A stretch of DNA of 64,000 nt from Eudorina sp. 2006-703-Eu-15 (GCA_003117195.1 BDSI01000018.1:1313575-1377574), one strand, 5' to 3'; positions 1 to 11,471 are shown, counted from the first letter of the stretch. Translations and numbers: made by a program. Notes: generated by a model not told the origin, from the letters alone.

Positions 1-564
1 AATCCGAAAATATGGTTTGCAGACGAGTTAACAGCCGTGCTTTGGTACGGGTACGGCAGAGGCCGTACTGTGACCACCGCTTGCGAGCCGCGCTGGGTTG
101 AGCGGTAAAGTTTAGACGTCGCGCCTTGCACTTCACGTGAGGAGCCTTGGCGCTACAAATTAGCGAGATTAACGTACTCTGACCTCTAGAGCAGTGTGGA
201 CAGACAGACGTGCTCGCGTTATTCGGAGGCCTTTGTTTTCCCGCCCGCCCTCCCCTCGTCTTAATGTCGTTCTTTCCGCCGTTCGTAGGCGATTTGGTCA
301 ATAGTTCGTTTCCCAGGTTCGGGGGGTGTATGCGCTTAGGACATCGCCGGTGCGGCGGCCTACGCGCGTGTGCAGGTGCTCGCCTTGTGTTAGTGTGGTG
401 CGGGACAGCGCCCGTGGCGAGCCCGGGCGAGTGCCCGGCAGTTTTTCCCCCCTTTCCTTATTTGCACTTCCCTTCCTGGGAAACTGTGACGTGGGTTTTT
501 CAGTTATTTCGGTAATGGTGTGAATTGGTTTGCGTCTGATTGCATGGCGAACTCGACTCAAAAT
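1..564. other. Unique left flank outside the tRNA array
   Basis: Single-copy within the window and unlike the repeat unit. Similarity to the unit begins at about 565, inside the segment that reads AAAGAAACGCATCGGG in every unit. Short open frames exist (for example 210-515 on the plus strand) but show no recognisable motif or domain, so I call no gene here. Confidence 0.7.
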
Positions 565-883
565 AAAGAAACGCATCGGGATGAATGCTGTCATTTGTGG
601 CAAACAAGGAATGATTATAGCAATCTTGAGTATGTTTGTATGCATATCCACCAGGGAATGAATTTTGCAATCCTGTGTATGCATGCCCAACCTACGGCAC
701 CTTTAAAAGCAGACCTACCCTTGCTTGCCGTGCAACGGTTTCAATCCGTGTCTTGCCTGCAATTGTTACCCATGTGTACAACGAGGTCTGGTAGGAAGCA
801 GTGCGTGTTTGGGTATGTACAGAGTACATACCAGCATGCATACATACATACCCATGTCCTTGCTGTCGCGGGTCTGTGCAGGT

Positions 884-1027
<144 letters not shown>

Positions 1028-1312
1028 TGCGTGTGATGATGTCAACCAAGCAAGTAAGCGAACAGGTAGGCAGCTATATGGTGACAGTTATTCATGGTGC
1101 GTGATAGACCGGCCGCAATTATAATGATCAGCGGGTTCCACTGTTACGTCAATGAATAGTAATGATTGATTGTTGAGTTGCCGTGTGCTTCGTTGCAAGC
1201 AAGCACCATGTCCGCGTTTAATAGTAGCAGCTGTTTAGCAGATGCAAGAGTGCAGTCATGTCCATTTTATATGTAAAATTCGCAACAGCAACCGCCTTGA
1301 TCGAGGTCTTGT

Positions 1313-1384
1313 TTCGCTACTGGGACTCGAACCCAGGTCCCGAGAGTGAAAATCTCGTATCCTAACCGCCTAGACTATAGCGAA
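1313..1384 (-). tRNA. tRNA-Glu (anticodon TTC), copy 1
   Basis: A 72-nt nuclear tRNA gene for glutamate, decoding GAA. Read on the minus strand, the 7-bp acceptor stem (TTCGCTA with TAGCGAA) is perfect. The anticodon stem is CGAGA/TCTCG around the 7-nt loop TTTTCAC, which gives anticodon TTC. The T arm is CTGGG/CCCAG around TTCGAGT, so the Pol III B box GGTTCGAGTCC is canonical. There is no intron and no encoded CCA, as expected for a eukaryotic nuclear gene. A T4 run, the usual Pol III stop, lies about 35 nt downstream (plus-strand AAAA at 1275-1278). The tRNA-Leu of the same unit lies upstream on the same strand. Confidence 0.95.
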
Positions 1385-1894
1385 TGGCCAAGGATCACCA
1401 AAGCCGTAACCTACTGCACCTGGACCAATCCCACCAAAACCGTTCCCTCTTCTGTGACACCTGCTGACCACCACTGTTTTCAGCAAAACTTCAAACACTT
1501 TGTTTTACGTTTCCTGATATGTTCGCTGATTATGCATGCAAATAATTTATGAACATTGTAGATGAATTATTGAATGGCGTACTTGCCATGAATGTCACAC
1601 GACTCCTAGGCTTTGCTAGCAGCATCGTCTATGTTCAAGTACAGGTGTTACGTAGCCTAATAATCTGGACGACTATACTAAATCAATTCTTCTTGGCTAC
1701 GAAATCAAGGTCAACAAACGCCTTCACATATCTGACGTCTTTATGCCCACGTCTTTATACCTTGCTGCTTCCTTTGCGTCATTATAATTAGTTCCCACAA
1801 CTACATAGCAGGGATACTTGGAGTCTAGACATCAATTGCCGTGAATACCCTCCATGACCTTATTGTACTGTACATCATCTCTTCTCCAGAATAT

Positions 1895-2001
1895 GACGAG
1901 GGTGGGATTTGAACCCACGCCCTTACGGACTAGAAGGTTCATCCTGGTGCGGTACCAGGTAGTCCTGAATCTAGCGCCTTAGACCGCTCGGCCACCTCGT
2001 C
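1895..2001 (-). tRNA. tRNA-Leu (anticodon CAG) with 28-nt intron, copy 1
   Basis: A 107-nt gene: 79-nt mature leucine tRNA (reads CUG) plus an intron. On the minus strand the acceptor stem GACGAGG/CCTCGTC is perfect. The D-arm A box is TGGCCGAGCGG. The anticodon stem is CTAGA/TCTAG with loop TTCAGG plus T. The long variable arm typical of Leu is TCCGTAAGGGC. The T arm is GTGGG/CCCAC with B box GGTTCAAATCC. The intron sits at the canonical position 37/38 and contains a CCTGG/CCAGG hairpin plus TGAA, which can pair with TTCA of the anticodon loop. No T4 run lies close downstream; the first on this strand is about 400 nt away. Confidence 0.93.
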
Positions 2002-2409
2002 GCCACATGACAGCACTCTGTAGGCGTGCGTACTCCTCCAAGCAACGAACGACAACTACAGCTGATGAGATGTGCAAGGCACTCAAACCCTACCTCTAGG
2101 AAACAACGTGGACATGAATCCGTGAATGGATTCTGCACGCAGCAGCTAAACATGCAAAACATAAAGAAACGCATCGGGATGAATGCTGTCATTTGTGGCA
2201 AACAAGGAATGATTATAGCAATCTTGAGTATGTTTGTATGCATATCCACCAGGGAATGAATTTTGCAATCCTGTGTATGCATGCCCAACCTACGGCACCT
2301 TTAAAAGCAGACCTACCCTTGCTTGCCGTGCAACGGTTTCAATCCGTGTCTTGCCTGCAATTGTTACCCATGTGTACAACGAGGTCTGGTAGGAAGCAGT
2401 GCGTGTTTG

Positions 2410-2430
2410 GGTATGTACAGAGTACATACC
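2410..2430. repeat. Perfect 9-bp hairpin present in each unit
   Basis: GGTATGTAC, loop AGA, GTACATACC. It is preserved in nearly all units. The 23-bp duplications at 3864, 9870 and 13459 duplicate its left arm. Function unknown; shown here for a representative unit. Confidence 0.8.
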
Positions 2431-2778
2431 AGCATGCATACATACATACCCATGTCCTTGCTGTCGCGGGTCTGTGCAGGTAAGTACACACTATGCGTGT
2501 GATGATGTCAACCAAGCAAGTAAGCGAACAGGTAGGCAGCTATATGGTGACAGTTATTCATGGTGCGTGATAGACCGGCCGCAATTATAATGATCAGCGG
2601 GTTCCACTGTTACGTCAATGAATAGTAATGATTGATTGTTGAGTTGCCGTGTGCTTCGTTGCAAGCAAGCACCATGTCCGCGTTTAATAGTAGCAGCTGT
2701 TTAGCAGATGCAAGAGTGCAGTCATGTCCATTTTATATGTAAAATTCGCAACAGCAACCGCCTTGATCGAGGTCTTGT

Positions 2779-2850
2779 TTCGCTACTGGGACTCGAACCC
2801 AGATCCCGAGAGTGAAAATCTCGTATCCTAACCGCCTAGACTATAGCGAA
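2779..2850 (-). tRNA. tRNA-Glu (TTC), copy 2
   Basis: As copy 1 except for one C-to-T change in the variable loop (plus strand CCCAGATCCC). All stems are intact. Confidence 0.93.
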
Positions 2851-3355
2851 TGGCCAAGGATCACCAAAGCCGTAACCTACTGCACCTGGACCAATCCCAC
2901 CAAAACCGTTCCCTCTTCTGTGACACCTGCTGACCACCACTGTTTTCAGCAAAACTTCAAACACTTTGTTTTACGTTTCCTGATATGTTCGCTGATTATG
3001 CATGCAAATAATTTATGAACATTGTAGATGAATTATTGAATGGCGTACTTGCCATGAATGTCACACGACTCCTAGGCTTTGCTAGCAGCATCGTCTATGT
3101 TCAAGTACAGGTGTTACGTAGCCTAATAATCTGGACGACTATACTAAATCAATTCTTCTTGGCTACGAAATCAAGGTCAACAAACGCCTTCACATATCTG
3201 ACGTCTTTATGCCCACGTCTTTATACCTTGCTGCTTCCTTTGCGTCATTATAATTAGTTCCCACAACTACATAGCAGGGATACTTGGAGTCTAGACATCA
3301 ATTGCCATGAATACCCAACTTTATTGTACTGTACATCATCTCTTCTCCAGAATAT

Positions 3356-3462
3356 GACGAGGGTGGGATTTGAACCCACGCCCTTACGGACTAGAAGGTT
3401 CATCCTGGTGCGGTACCAGGTAGTCCTGAATCTAGCGCCTTAGACCGCTCGGCCACCTCGTC
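3356..3462 (-). tRNA. tRNA-Leu (CAG) with intron, copy 2
   Basis: Identical to copy 1. The flank on the 3' side has lost 5 bp (CCAACTTTA in place of CCTCCATGACCTTA), which shortens this unit to 1461 bp. Confidence 0.92.
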
Positions 3463-3863
3463 GCCACATGACAGCACTCTGTAGGCGTGCGTACTCCTCC
3501 AAGCAACGAACGACAACTACAGCTGATGAGATGTGCAAGGCACTCAAACCCTACCTCTAGGAAACAACGTGGACATGAATCCGTGAATGGATTCTGCACG
3601 CAGCAGCTAAACATGCAAAACATAAAGAAACGCATCGGGATGAATGCTGTCATTTGTGGCAAACAAGGAATGATTATAGCAATCTTGAGTATGTTTGTAT
3701 GCATATCCACCAGGGAATGAATTTTGCAATCCTGTGTATGCATGCCCAACCTACGGCACCTTTAAAAGCAGACCTACCCTTGCTTGCCGTGCAACGGTTT
3801 CAATCCGTGTCTTGCCTGCAATTGTTACCCATGTGTACAACGAGGTCTGGTAGGAAGCAGTGC

Positions 3864-3909
3864 GTGTTTGGGTATGTACAGAGTACGTGTTTGGGTATGT
3901 ACAGAGTAT
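3864..3909. repeat. 23-bp tandem duplication
   Basis: Two adjacent copies of a 23-bp segment beginning GTGTTTGGGTATG. The second copy ends TAT instead of TAC. It overlaps the unit's 9-bp hairpin and looks like replication slippage at that hairpin. Confidence 0.9.
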
Positions 3910-4262
3910 ATACCAGCATGCATACATACATACCCATGTCCTTGCTGTCGCGGGTCTGTGCAGGTAAGTACACACTATGCGTGTGATGATGTCAACCAAG
4001 CAAGTAAGCGAACAGGTAGGCAGCTATATGGTGACAGTTATTCATGGTGCGTGATAGACCGGCCGCAATTATAATGATCAGCGGGTTCCACTGTTACGTC
4101 AATGAATAGTAATGATTGATTGTTGAGTTGCCGTGTGCTTCGTTGCAAGCAAGCACCATGTCCGCGTTTAATAGTAGCAGCTGTTTAGCAGATGCAAGAG
4201 TGCAGTCATGTCCATTTTATATGTAAAATTCGCAACAGCAACCGCCTTGATCGAGGTCTTGT

Positions 4263-4334
4263 TTCGCTACTGGGACTCGAACCCAGATCCCGAGAGTGAA
4301 AATCTCGTATCCTAACCGCCTAGACTATAGCGAA
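4263..4334 (-). tRNA. tRNA-Glu (TTC), copy 3
   Basis: Carries the same variable-loop C-to-T change as copy 2. All stems are intact. Confidence 0.93.
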
Positions 4335-4470
4335 TGGCCAAGGATCACCAAAGCCGTAACCTACTGCACCTGGACCAATCCCACCAAAACCGTTCCCTCT
4401 TCTGTGACACCTGCTGACCACCACTGTTTTCAGCAAAACTTCAAACACTTTGTTTTACGTTTCCTGATAT

Positions 4471-4589
4471 CAAATATACATCAGTATATATCAATATACA
4501 ATATGTACTATATCTATGTATTGTATTATATGTTTATATATATTTTATCAGCATATGTATGATATATATATAAATACCGAAGAAGAGAT
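4471..4589. repeat. AT-rich module 1 (119 bp)
   Basis: A TA/CA-rich segment inserted between CCTGATAT and GTTCGCTG of the basic unit. Its left half can fold back (TACAATA with TATTGTA), and a TA run near the right end varies in length among copies. It lies about 140 bp 5' of tRNA-Glu on that gene's strand. There is no coding potential. Confidence 0.9.
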
Positions 4590-4963
4590 GTTCGCTGATT
4601 ATGCATGCAAATAATTTATGAACATTGTAGATGAATTATTGAATGGCGTACTTGCCATGAATGTCACACGACTCCTAGGCTTTGCTAGCAGCATCGTCTA
4701 TGTTCAAGTACAGGTGTTACGTAGCCTAATAATCTGGACGACTATACTAAATCAATTCTTCTTGGCTACGAAATCAAGGTCAACAAACGCCTTCACATAT
4801 CTGACGTCTTTATGCCCACGTCTTTATACCTTGCTGCTTCCTTTGCGTCATTATAATTAGTTCCCACAACTACATAGCAGGGATACTTGGAGTCTAGACA
4901 TCAATTGCCGTGAATACCCTCCATGACCTTATTGTACTGTACATCATCTCTTCTCCAGAATAT

Positions 4964-5070
4964 GACGAGGGTGGGATTTGAACCCACGCCCTTACGGACT
5001 AGAAGGTTCATCCTGGTGCGGTACCAGGTAGTCCTGAATCTAGCGCCTTAGACCGCTCATCCACCTCGTC
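4964..5070 (-). pseudogene. tRNA-Leu (CAG), copy 3, damaged A box
   Basis: Acceptor, anticodon and T arms match copy 1, but the D arm reads TGGATGAGCGG instead of TGGCCGAGCGG. This breaks two D-stem pairs and the internal Pol III A box, so the copy is probably non-functional. Confidence 0.75.
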
Positions 5071-5847
5071 GCCACATGACAGCACTCTGTAGGCGTGCGT
5101 ACTCCTCCAAGCAACGAACGACAACTACAGCTGATGAGATGTGCAAGGCACTCAAACCCTACCTCTAGGAAACAACGTGGACATGAATCCGTGAATGGAT
5201 TCTGCACGCAGCAGCTAAACATGCAAAACATAAAGAAACGCATCGGGATGAATGCTGTCATTTGTGGCAAACAAGGAATGATTATAGCAATCTTGAGTAT
5301 GTTTGTATGCATATCCACCAGGGAATGAATTTTGCAATCCTGTGTATGCATGCCCAACCTACGGCACCTTTAAAAGCAGACCTACCCTTGCTTGCCGTGC
5401 AACGGTTTCAATCCGTGTCTTGCCTGCAATTGTTACCCATGTGTACAACGAGGTCTGGTAGGAAGCAGTGCGTGTTTGGGTATGTACAGAGTACATACCA
5501 GCATGCATACATACATACCCATGTCCTTGCTGTCGCGGGTCTGTGCAGGTAAGTACACACTATGCGTGTGATGATGTCAACCAAGCAAGTAAGCGAACAG
5601 GTAGGCAGCTATATGGTGACAGTTATTCATGGTGCGTGATAGACCGGCCGCAATTATAATGATCAGCGGGTTCCACTGTTACGTCAATGAATAGTAATGA
5701 TTGATTGTTGAGTTGCCGTGTGCTTCGTTGCAAGCAAGCACCATGTCCGCGTTTAATAGTAGCAGCTGTTTAGCAGATGCAAGAGTGCAGTCATGTCCAT
5801 TTTATATGTAAAATTCGCAACAGCAACCGCCTTGATCGAGGTCTTGT

Positions 5848-5919
5848 TTCGCTACTGGGACTCGAACCCAGGTCCCGAGAGTGAAAATCTCGTATCCTAA
5901 CCGCCTAGACTATAGCGAA
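5848..5919 (-). tRNA. tRNA-Glu (TTC), copy 4
   Basis: Identical to copy 1, with the T4 run present downstream. Confidence 0.94.
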
Positions 5920-6429
5920 TGGCCAAGGATCACCAAAGCCGTAACCTACTGCACCTGGACCAATCCCACCAAAACCGTTCCCTCTTCTGTGACACCTGCT
6001 GACCACCACTGTTTTCAGCAAAACTTCAAACACTTTGTTTTACGTTTCCTGATATGTTCGCTGATTATGCATGCAAATAATTTATGAACATTGTAGATGA
6101 ATTATTGAATGGCGTACTTGCCATGAATGTCACACGACTCCTAGGCTTTGCTAGCAGCATCGTCTATGTTCAAGTACAGGTGTTACGTAGCCTAATAATC
6201 TGGACGACTATACTAAATCAATTCTTCTTGGCTACGAAATCAAGGTCAACAAACGCCTTCACATATCTGACGTCTTTATGCCCACGTCTTTATACCTTGC
6301 TGCTTCCTTTGCGTCATTATAATTAGTTCCCACAACTACATAGCAGGGATACTTGGAGTCTAGACATCAATTGCCGTGAATACCCTCCATGACCTTATTG
6401 TACTGTACATCATCTCTTCTCCAGAATAT

Positions 6430-6536
6430 GACGAGGGTGGGATTTGAACCCACGCCCTTACGAACTACAAGGTTCATCCTGGTGCGGTACCAGGTAGTCC
6501 TGAATCTAGCGCCTTAGACCGCTCGGCCACCTCGTC
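6430..6536 (-). tRNA. tRNA-Leu (CAG) with intron, copy 4, stem variant
   Basis: Two changes (plus strand CGAACTACAAGG in place of CGGACTAGAAGG) put a G-G mismatch in the anticodon stem (30-40) and weaken the variable arm. The same variant recurs in the next three tRNA-Leu copies. Whether it still functions is uncertain. Confidence 0.8.
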
Positions 6537-7313
6537 GCCACATGACAGCACTCTGTAGGCGTGCGTACTCCTCCAAGCAACGAACGACAACTACAGCTGA
6601 TGAGATGTGCAAGGCACTCAAACCCTACCTCTAGGAAACAACGTGGACATGAATCCGTGAATGGATTCTGCACGCAGCAGCTAAACATGCAAAACATAAA
6701 GAAACGCATCGGGATGAATGCTGTCATTTGTGGCAAACAAGGAATGATTATAGCAATCTTGAGTATGTTTGTATGCATATCCACCAGGGAATGAATTTTG
6801 CAATCCTGTGTATGCATGCCCAACCTACGGCACCTTTAAAAGCAGACCTACCCTTGCTTGCCGTGCAACGGTTTCAATCCGTGTCTTGCCTGCAATTGTT
6901 ACCCATGTGTACAACGAGGTCTGGTAGGAAGCAGTGCGTGTTTGGGTATGTACAGAGTACATACCAGCATGCATACATACATACCCATGTCCTTGCTGTC
7001 GCGGGTCTGTGCAGGTAAGTACACACTATGCGTGTGATGATGTCAACCAAGCAAGTAAGCGAACAGGTAGGCAGCTATATGGTGACAGTTATTCATGGTG
7101 CGTGATAGACCGGCCGCAATTATAATGATCAGCGGGTTCCACTGTTACGTCAATGAATAGTAATGATTGATTGTTGAGTTGCCGTGTGCTTCGTTGCAAG
7201 CAAGCACCATGTCCGCGTTTAATAGTAGCAGCTGTTTAGCAGATGCAAGAGTGCAGTCATGTCCATTTTATATGTAAAATTCGCAACAGCAACCGCCTTG
7301 ATCGAGGTCTTGT

Positions 7314-7384
7314 TTCGCTACTGGGACTCGAACCCAGGTCCGAGAGTGAAAATCTCGTATCCTAACCGCCTAGACTATAGCGAA
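7314..7384 (-). tRNA. tRNA-Glu (TTC), copy 5, 71 nt
   Basis: One C is missing from the plus-strand CCC, so the variable loop has 3 nt instead of 4. All stems and both promoter boxes are intact. It could be a true variant or a homopolymer error. Confidence 0.85.
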
Positions 7385-7894
7385 TGGCCAAGGATCACCA
7401 AAGCCGTAACCTACTGCACCTGGACCAATCCCACCAAAACCGTTCCCTCTTCTGTGACACCTGCTGACCACCACTGTTTTCAGCAAAACTTCAAACACTT
7501 TGTTTTACGTTTCCTGATATGTTCGCTGATTATGCATGCAAATAATTTATGAACATTGTAGATGAATTATTGAATGGCGTACTTGCCATGAATGTCACAC
7601 GACTCCTAGGCTTTGCTAGCAGCATCGTCTATGTTCAAGTACAGGTGTTACGTAGCCTAATAATCTGGACGACTATACTAAATCAATTCTTCTTGGCTAC
7701 GAAATCAAGGTCAACAAACGCCTTCACATATCTGACGTCTTTATGCCCACGTCTTTATACCTTGCTGCTTCCTTTGCGTCATTATAATTAGTTCCCACAA
7801 CTACATAGCAGGGATACTTGGAGTCTAGACATCAATTGCCGTGAATACCCTCCATGACCTTATTGTACTGTACATCATCTCTTCTCCAGAATAT

Positions 7895-8001
7895 GACGAG
7901 GGTGGGATTTGAACCCACGCCCTTACGAACTACAAGGTTCATCCTGGTGCGGTACCAGGTAGTCCTGAATCTAGCGCCTTAGACCGCTCGGCCACCTCGT
8001 C
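7895..8001 (-). tRNA. tRNA-Leu (CAG) with intron, copy 5, stem variant
   Basis: Same two-base anticodon-stem and variable-arm variant as the copy at 6430. Confidence 0.8.
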
Positions 8002-8778
8002 GCCACATGACAGCACTCTGTAGGCGTGCGTACTCCTCCAAGCAACGAACGACAACTACAGCTGATGAGATGTGCAAGGCACTCAAACCCTACCTCTAGG
8101 AAACAACGTGGACATGAATCCGTGAATGGATTCTGCACGCAGCAGCTAAACATGCAAAACATAAAGAAACGCATCGGGATGAATGCTGTCATTTGTGGCA
8201 AACAAGGAATGATTATAGCAATCTTGAGTATGTTTGTATGCATATCCACCAGGGAATGAATTTTGCAATCCTGTGTATGCATGCCCAACCTACGGCACCT
8301 TTAAAAGCAGACCTACCCTTGCTTGCCGTGCAACGGTTTCAATCCGTGTCTTGCCTGCAATTGTTACCCATGTGTACAACGAGGTCTGGTAGGAAGCAGT
8401 GCGTGTTTGGGTATGTACAGAGTACATACCAGCATGCATACATACATACCCATGTCCTTGCTGTCGCGGGTCTGTGCAGGTAAGTACACACTATGCGTGT
8501 GATGATGTCAACCAAGCAAGTAAGCGAACAGGTAGGCAGCTATATGGTGACAGTTATTCATGGTGCGTGATAGACCGGCCGCAATTATAATGATCAGCGG
8601 GTTCCACTGTTACGTCAATGAATAGTAATGATTGATTGTTGAGTTGCCGTGTGCTTCGTTGCAAGCAAGCACCATGTCCGCGTTTAATAGTAGCAGCTGT
8701 TTAGCAGATGCAAGAGTGCAGTCATGTCCATTTTATATGTAAAATTCGCAACAGCAACCGCCTTGATCGAGGTCTTGT

Positions 8779-8850
8779 TTCGCTACTGGGACTCGAACCC
8801 AGGTCCCGAGAGTGAAAATCTCGTATCCTAACCGCCTAGACTATAGCGAA
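8779..8850 (-). tRNA. tRNA-Glu (TTC), copy 6
   Basis: Identical to copy 1. Confidence 0.94.
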
Positions 8851-9360
8851 TGGCCAAGGATCACCAAAGCCGTAACCTACTGCACCTGGACCAATCCCAC
8901 CAAAACCGTTCCCTCTTCTGTGACACCTGCTGACCACCACTGTTTTCAGCAAAACTTCAAACACTTTGTTTTACGTTTCCTGATATGTTCGCTGATTATG
9001 CATGCAAATAATTTATGAACATTGTAGATGAATTATTGAATGGCGTACTTGCCATGAATGTCACACGACTCCTAGGCTTTGCTAGCAGCATCGTCTATGT
9101 TCAAGTACAGGTGTTACGTAGCCTAATAATCTGGACGACTATACTAAATCAATTCTTCTTGGCTACGAAATCAAGGTCAACAAACGCCTTCACATATCTG
9201 ACGTCTTTATGCCCACGTCTTTATACCTTGCTGCTTCCTTTGCGTCATTATAATTAGTTCCCACAACTACATAGCAGGGATACTTGGAGTCTAGACATCA
9301 ATTGCCGTGAATACCCTCCATGACCTTATTGTACTGTACATCATCTCTTCTCCAGAATAT

Positions 9361-9467
9361 GACGAGGGTGGGATTTGAACCCACGCCCTTACGAACTACA
9401 AGGTTCATCCTGGTGCGGTACCAGGTAGTCCTGAATCTAGCGCCTTAGACCGCTCGGCCACCTCGTC
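9361..9467 (-). tRNA. tRNA-Leu (CAG) with intron, copy 6, stem variant
   Basis: Carries the G-G anticodon-stem mismatch variant. It opens a 2004-bp unit that lacks a tRNA-Glu between its two partial passes. Confidence 0.8.
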
Positions 9468-9698
9468 GCCACATGACAGCACTCTGTAGGCGTGCGTACT
9501 CCTCCAAGCAACGAACGACAACTACAGCTGATGAGGTGTGCAAGGCACTCAAAACCCTACCTCTAGGAAACAACGTGGACATGAATCCGTGAATGGATTC
9601 TGCACGCAGCAGCTAAACATGCAAAACATAAAGAAACGCATCGGGATGAATGCTGTCATTTGTGGCAAACAAGGAATGATTATAGCAATCTTGAGTAT

Positions 9699-10750
9699 GT
9701 TTGTATGCATATCCACCAGGGAATGAATTTTGCAATCCTGTGTATGCATGCCCAACCTACGGCACCTTTAAAAGCAGACCTACCCTTGCTTGCCGTGCAA
9801 CGGTTTCAATCCGTGTCTTGCCTGCAATTGTTACCCATGTGTACAACGAGGTCTGGTAGGAAGCAGTGCGTGTTTGGGTATGTACAGAGTACGTGTTTGG
9901 GTATGTACAGAGTATATACCAGCATGCATACATACATACCCATGTCCTTGCTGTCGCGGGTCTGTGCAGGTAAGTACACACTATGCGTGTGATGATGTCA
10001 ACCAAGCAAGTAAGCGAACAGGTAGGCAGCTATATGGTGACAGTTATTCATGGTGCGTGATAGACCGGCCGCAATTATAATGATCAGCGGGTTCCACTGT
10101 TACGTCAATGAATAGTAATGATTGATTGTTGAGTTGCCGTGTGCTTCGTTGCAAGCAAGCACCATGTCCGCGTTTAATAGTAGCAGCTGTTTAGCAGATG
10201 CAAGAGTGCAGTCATGTCCATTTTATATGTAAAATGTTTGTATGCATATCCACCAGGGAATGAATTTTGCAATCCTGTGTATGCATGCCCAACCTACGGC
10301 ACCTTTAAAAGCAGACCTACCCTTGCTTGCCGTGCAACGGTTTCAATCCGTGTCTTGCCTGCAATTGTTACCCATGTGTACAACGAGGTCTGGTAGGAAG
10401 CAGTGCGTGTTTGGGTATGTACAGAGTACATACCAGCATGCATACATACATACCCATGTCCTTGCTGTCGCGGGTCTGTGCAGGTAAGTACACACTATGC
10501 GTGTGATGATGTCAACCAAGCAAGTAAGCGAACAGGTAGGCAGCTATATGGTGACAGTTATTCATGGTGCGTGATAGACCGGCCGCAATTATAATGATCA
10601 GCGGGTTCCACTGTTACGTCAATGAATAGTAATGATTGATTGTTGAGTTGCCGTGTGCTTCGTTGCAAGCAAGCACCATGTCCGCGTTTAATAGTAGCAG
10701 CTGTTTAGCAGATGCAAGAGTGCAGTCATGTCCATTTTATATGTAGAATT
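9699..10750. repeat. Partial-unit duplication (two passes of about 515 bp)
   Basis: The unit runs normally to TATGTAAAAT at 10235, then jumps back to GTTTGTATGCATATCC and repeats the same segment from 10236 before going on to tRNA-Glu. The first pass also carries the 23-bp duplication at 9870-9915. No tRNA gene lies in the duplicated part. Confidence 0.9.
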
Positions 10751-10782
10751 CGCAACAGCAACCGCCTTGATCGAGGTCTTGT

Positions 10783-10854
10783 TTCGCTACTGGGACTCGA
10801 ACCCAGGTCCCGAGAGTGAAAATCTCGTATCCTAACCGCCTAGACTATAGCGAA
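10783..10854 (-). tRNA. tRNA-Glu (TTC), copy 7, terminator variant
   Basis: The gene body is canonical. The downstream T4 run is interrupted (plus strand GTAGAATTC instead of GTAAAATTC), so Pol III termination may shift. Confidence 0.92.
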
Positions 10855-11364
10855 TGGCCAAGGATCACCAAAGCCGTAACCTACTGCACCTGGACCAATC
10901 CCACCAAAACCGTTCCCTCTTCTGTGACACCTGCTGACCACCACTGTTTTCAGCAAAACTTCAAACACTTTGTTTTACGTTTCCTGATATGTTCGCTGAT
11001 TATGCATGCAAATAATTTATGAACATTGTAGATGAATTATTGAATGGCGTACTTGCCATGAATGTCACACGACTCCTAGGCTTTGCTAGCAGCATCGTCT
11101 ATGTTCAAGTACAGGTGTTACGTAGCCTAATAATCTGGACGACTATACTAAATCAATTCTTCTTGGCTACGAAATCAAGGTCAACAAACGCCTTCACATA
11201 TCTGACGTCTTTATGCCCACGTCTTTATACCTTGCTGCTTCCTTTGCGTCATTATAATTAGTTCCCACAACTACATAGCAGGGATACTTGGAGTCTAGAC
11301 ATCAATTGCCGTGAATACCCTCCATGACCTTATTGTACTGTACATCATCTCTTCTCCAGAATAT

Positions 11365-11471
11365 GACGAGGGTGGGATTTGAACCCACGCCCTTACGAAC
11401 TACAAGGTTCATCCTGGTGCGGTACCAGGTAGTCCTGAATCTAGCGCCTTAGACCGCTCGGCCACCTCGTC
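11365..11471 (-). tRNA. tRNA-Leu (CAG) with intron, copy 7, stem variant
   Basis: Last of four successive copies with the G-G anticodon-stem mismatch. Confidence 0.8.

Noticed and set aside
210..515. 101-codon ORF in the left flank
   Set aside because: No recognisable domain, overlapping open frames on both strands and no splice or signal support.
1346..1552. Repeated 68-88 codon plus-strand ORF starting inside tRNA-Glu
   Set aside because: Its first residues are the antisense of the tRNA; its end changes whenever the AT-rich module is present. Not a gene.
1549..1791. Repeated 80-codon plus-strand ORF between the two tRNAs
   Set aside because: Conserved only as part of the unit; broken by a stop in many later units (GAAATAAAGG); no motif.
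1971..2288. Repeated 105-codon minus-strand ORF in nearly every unit
   Set aside because: It overlaps the 5' end of tRNA-Leu and only looks conserved because the DNA unit is repeated; no domain, and frame-breaking changes occur freely in other units.
2335..2355. Extra tRNA T-arm-like motif (ACGG, loop TTTCAAT, CCGT) in each unit
   Set aside because: It has a T-arm shape but no acceptor, D or anticodon arm around it, and the B-box match is imperfect.
2500..2580. C/D-box snoRNA suggested by GTGATGATG
   Set aside because: A C-box-like motif is present, but no D box (CUGA) or terminal stem lies at a suitable distance.
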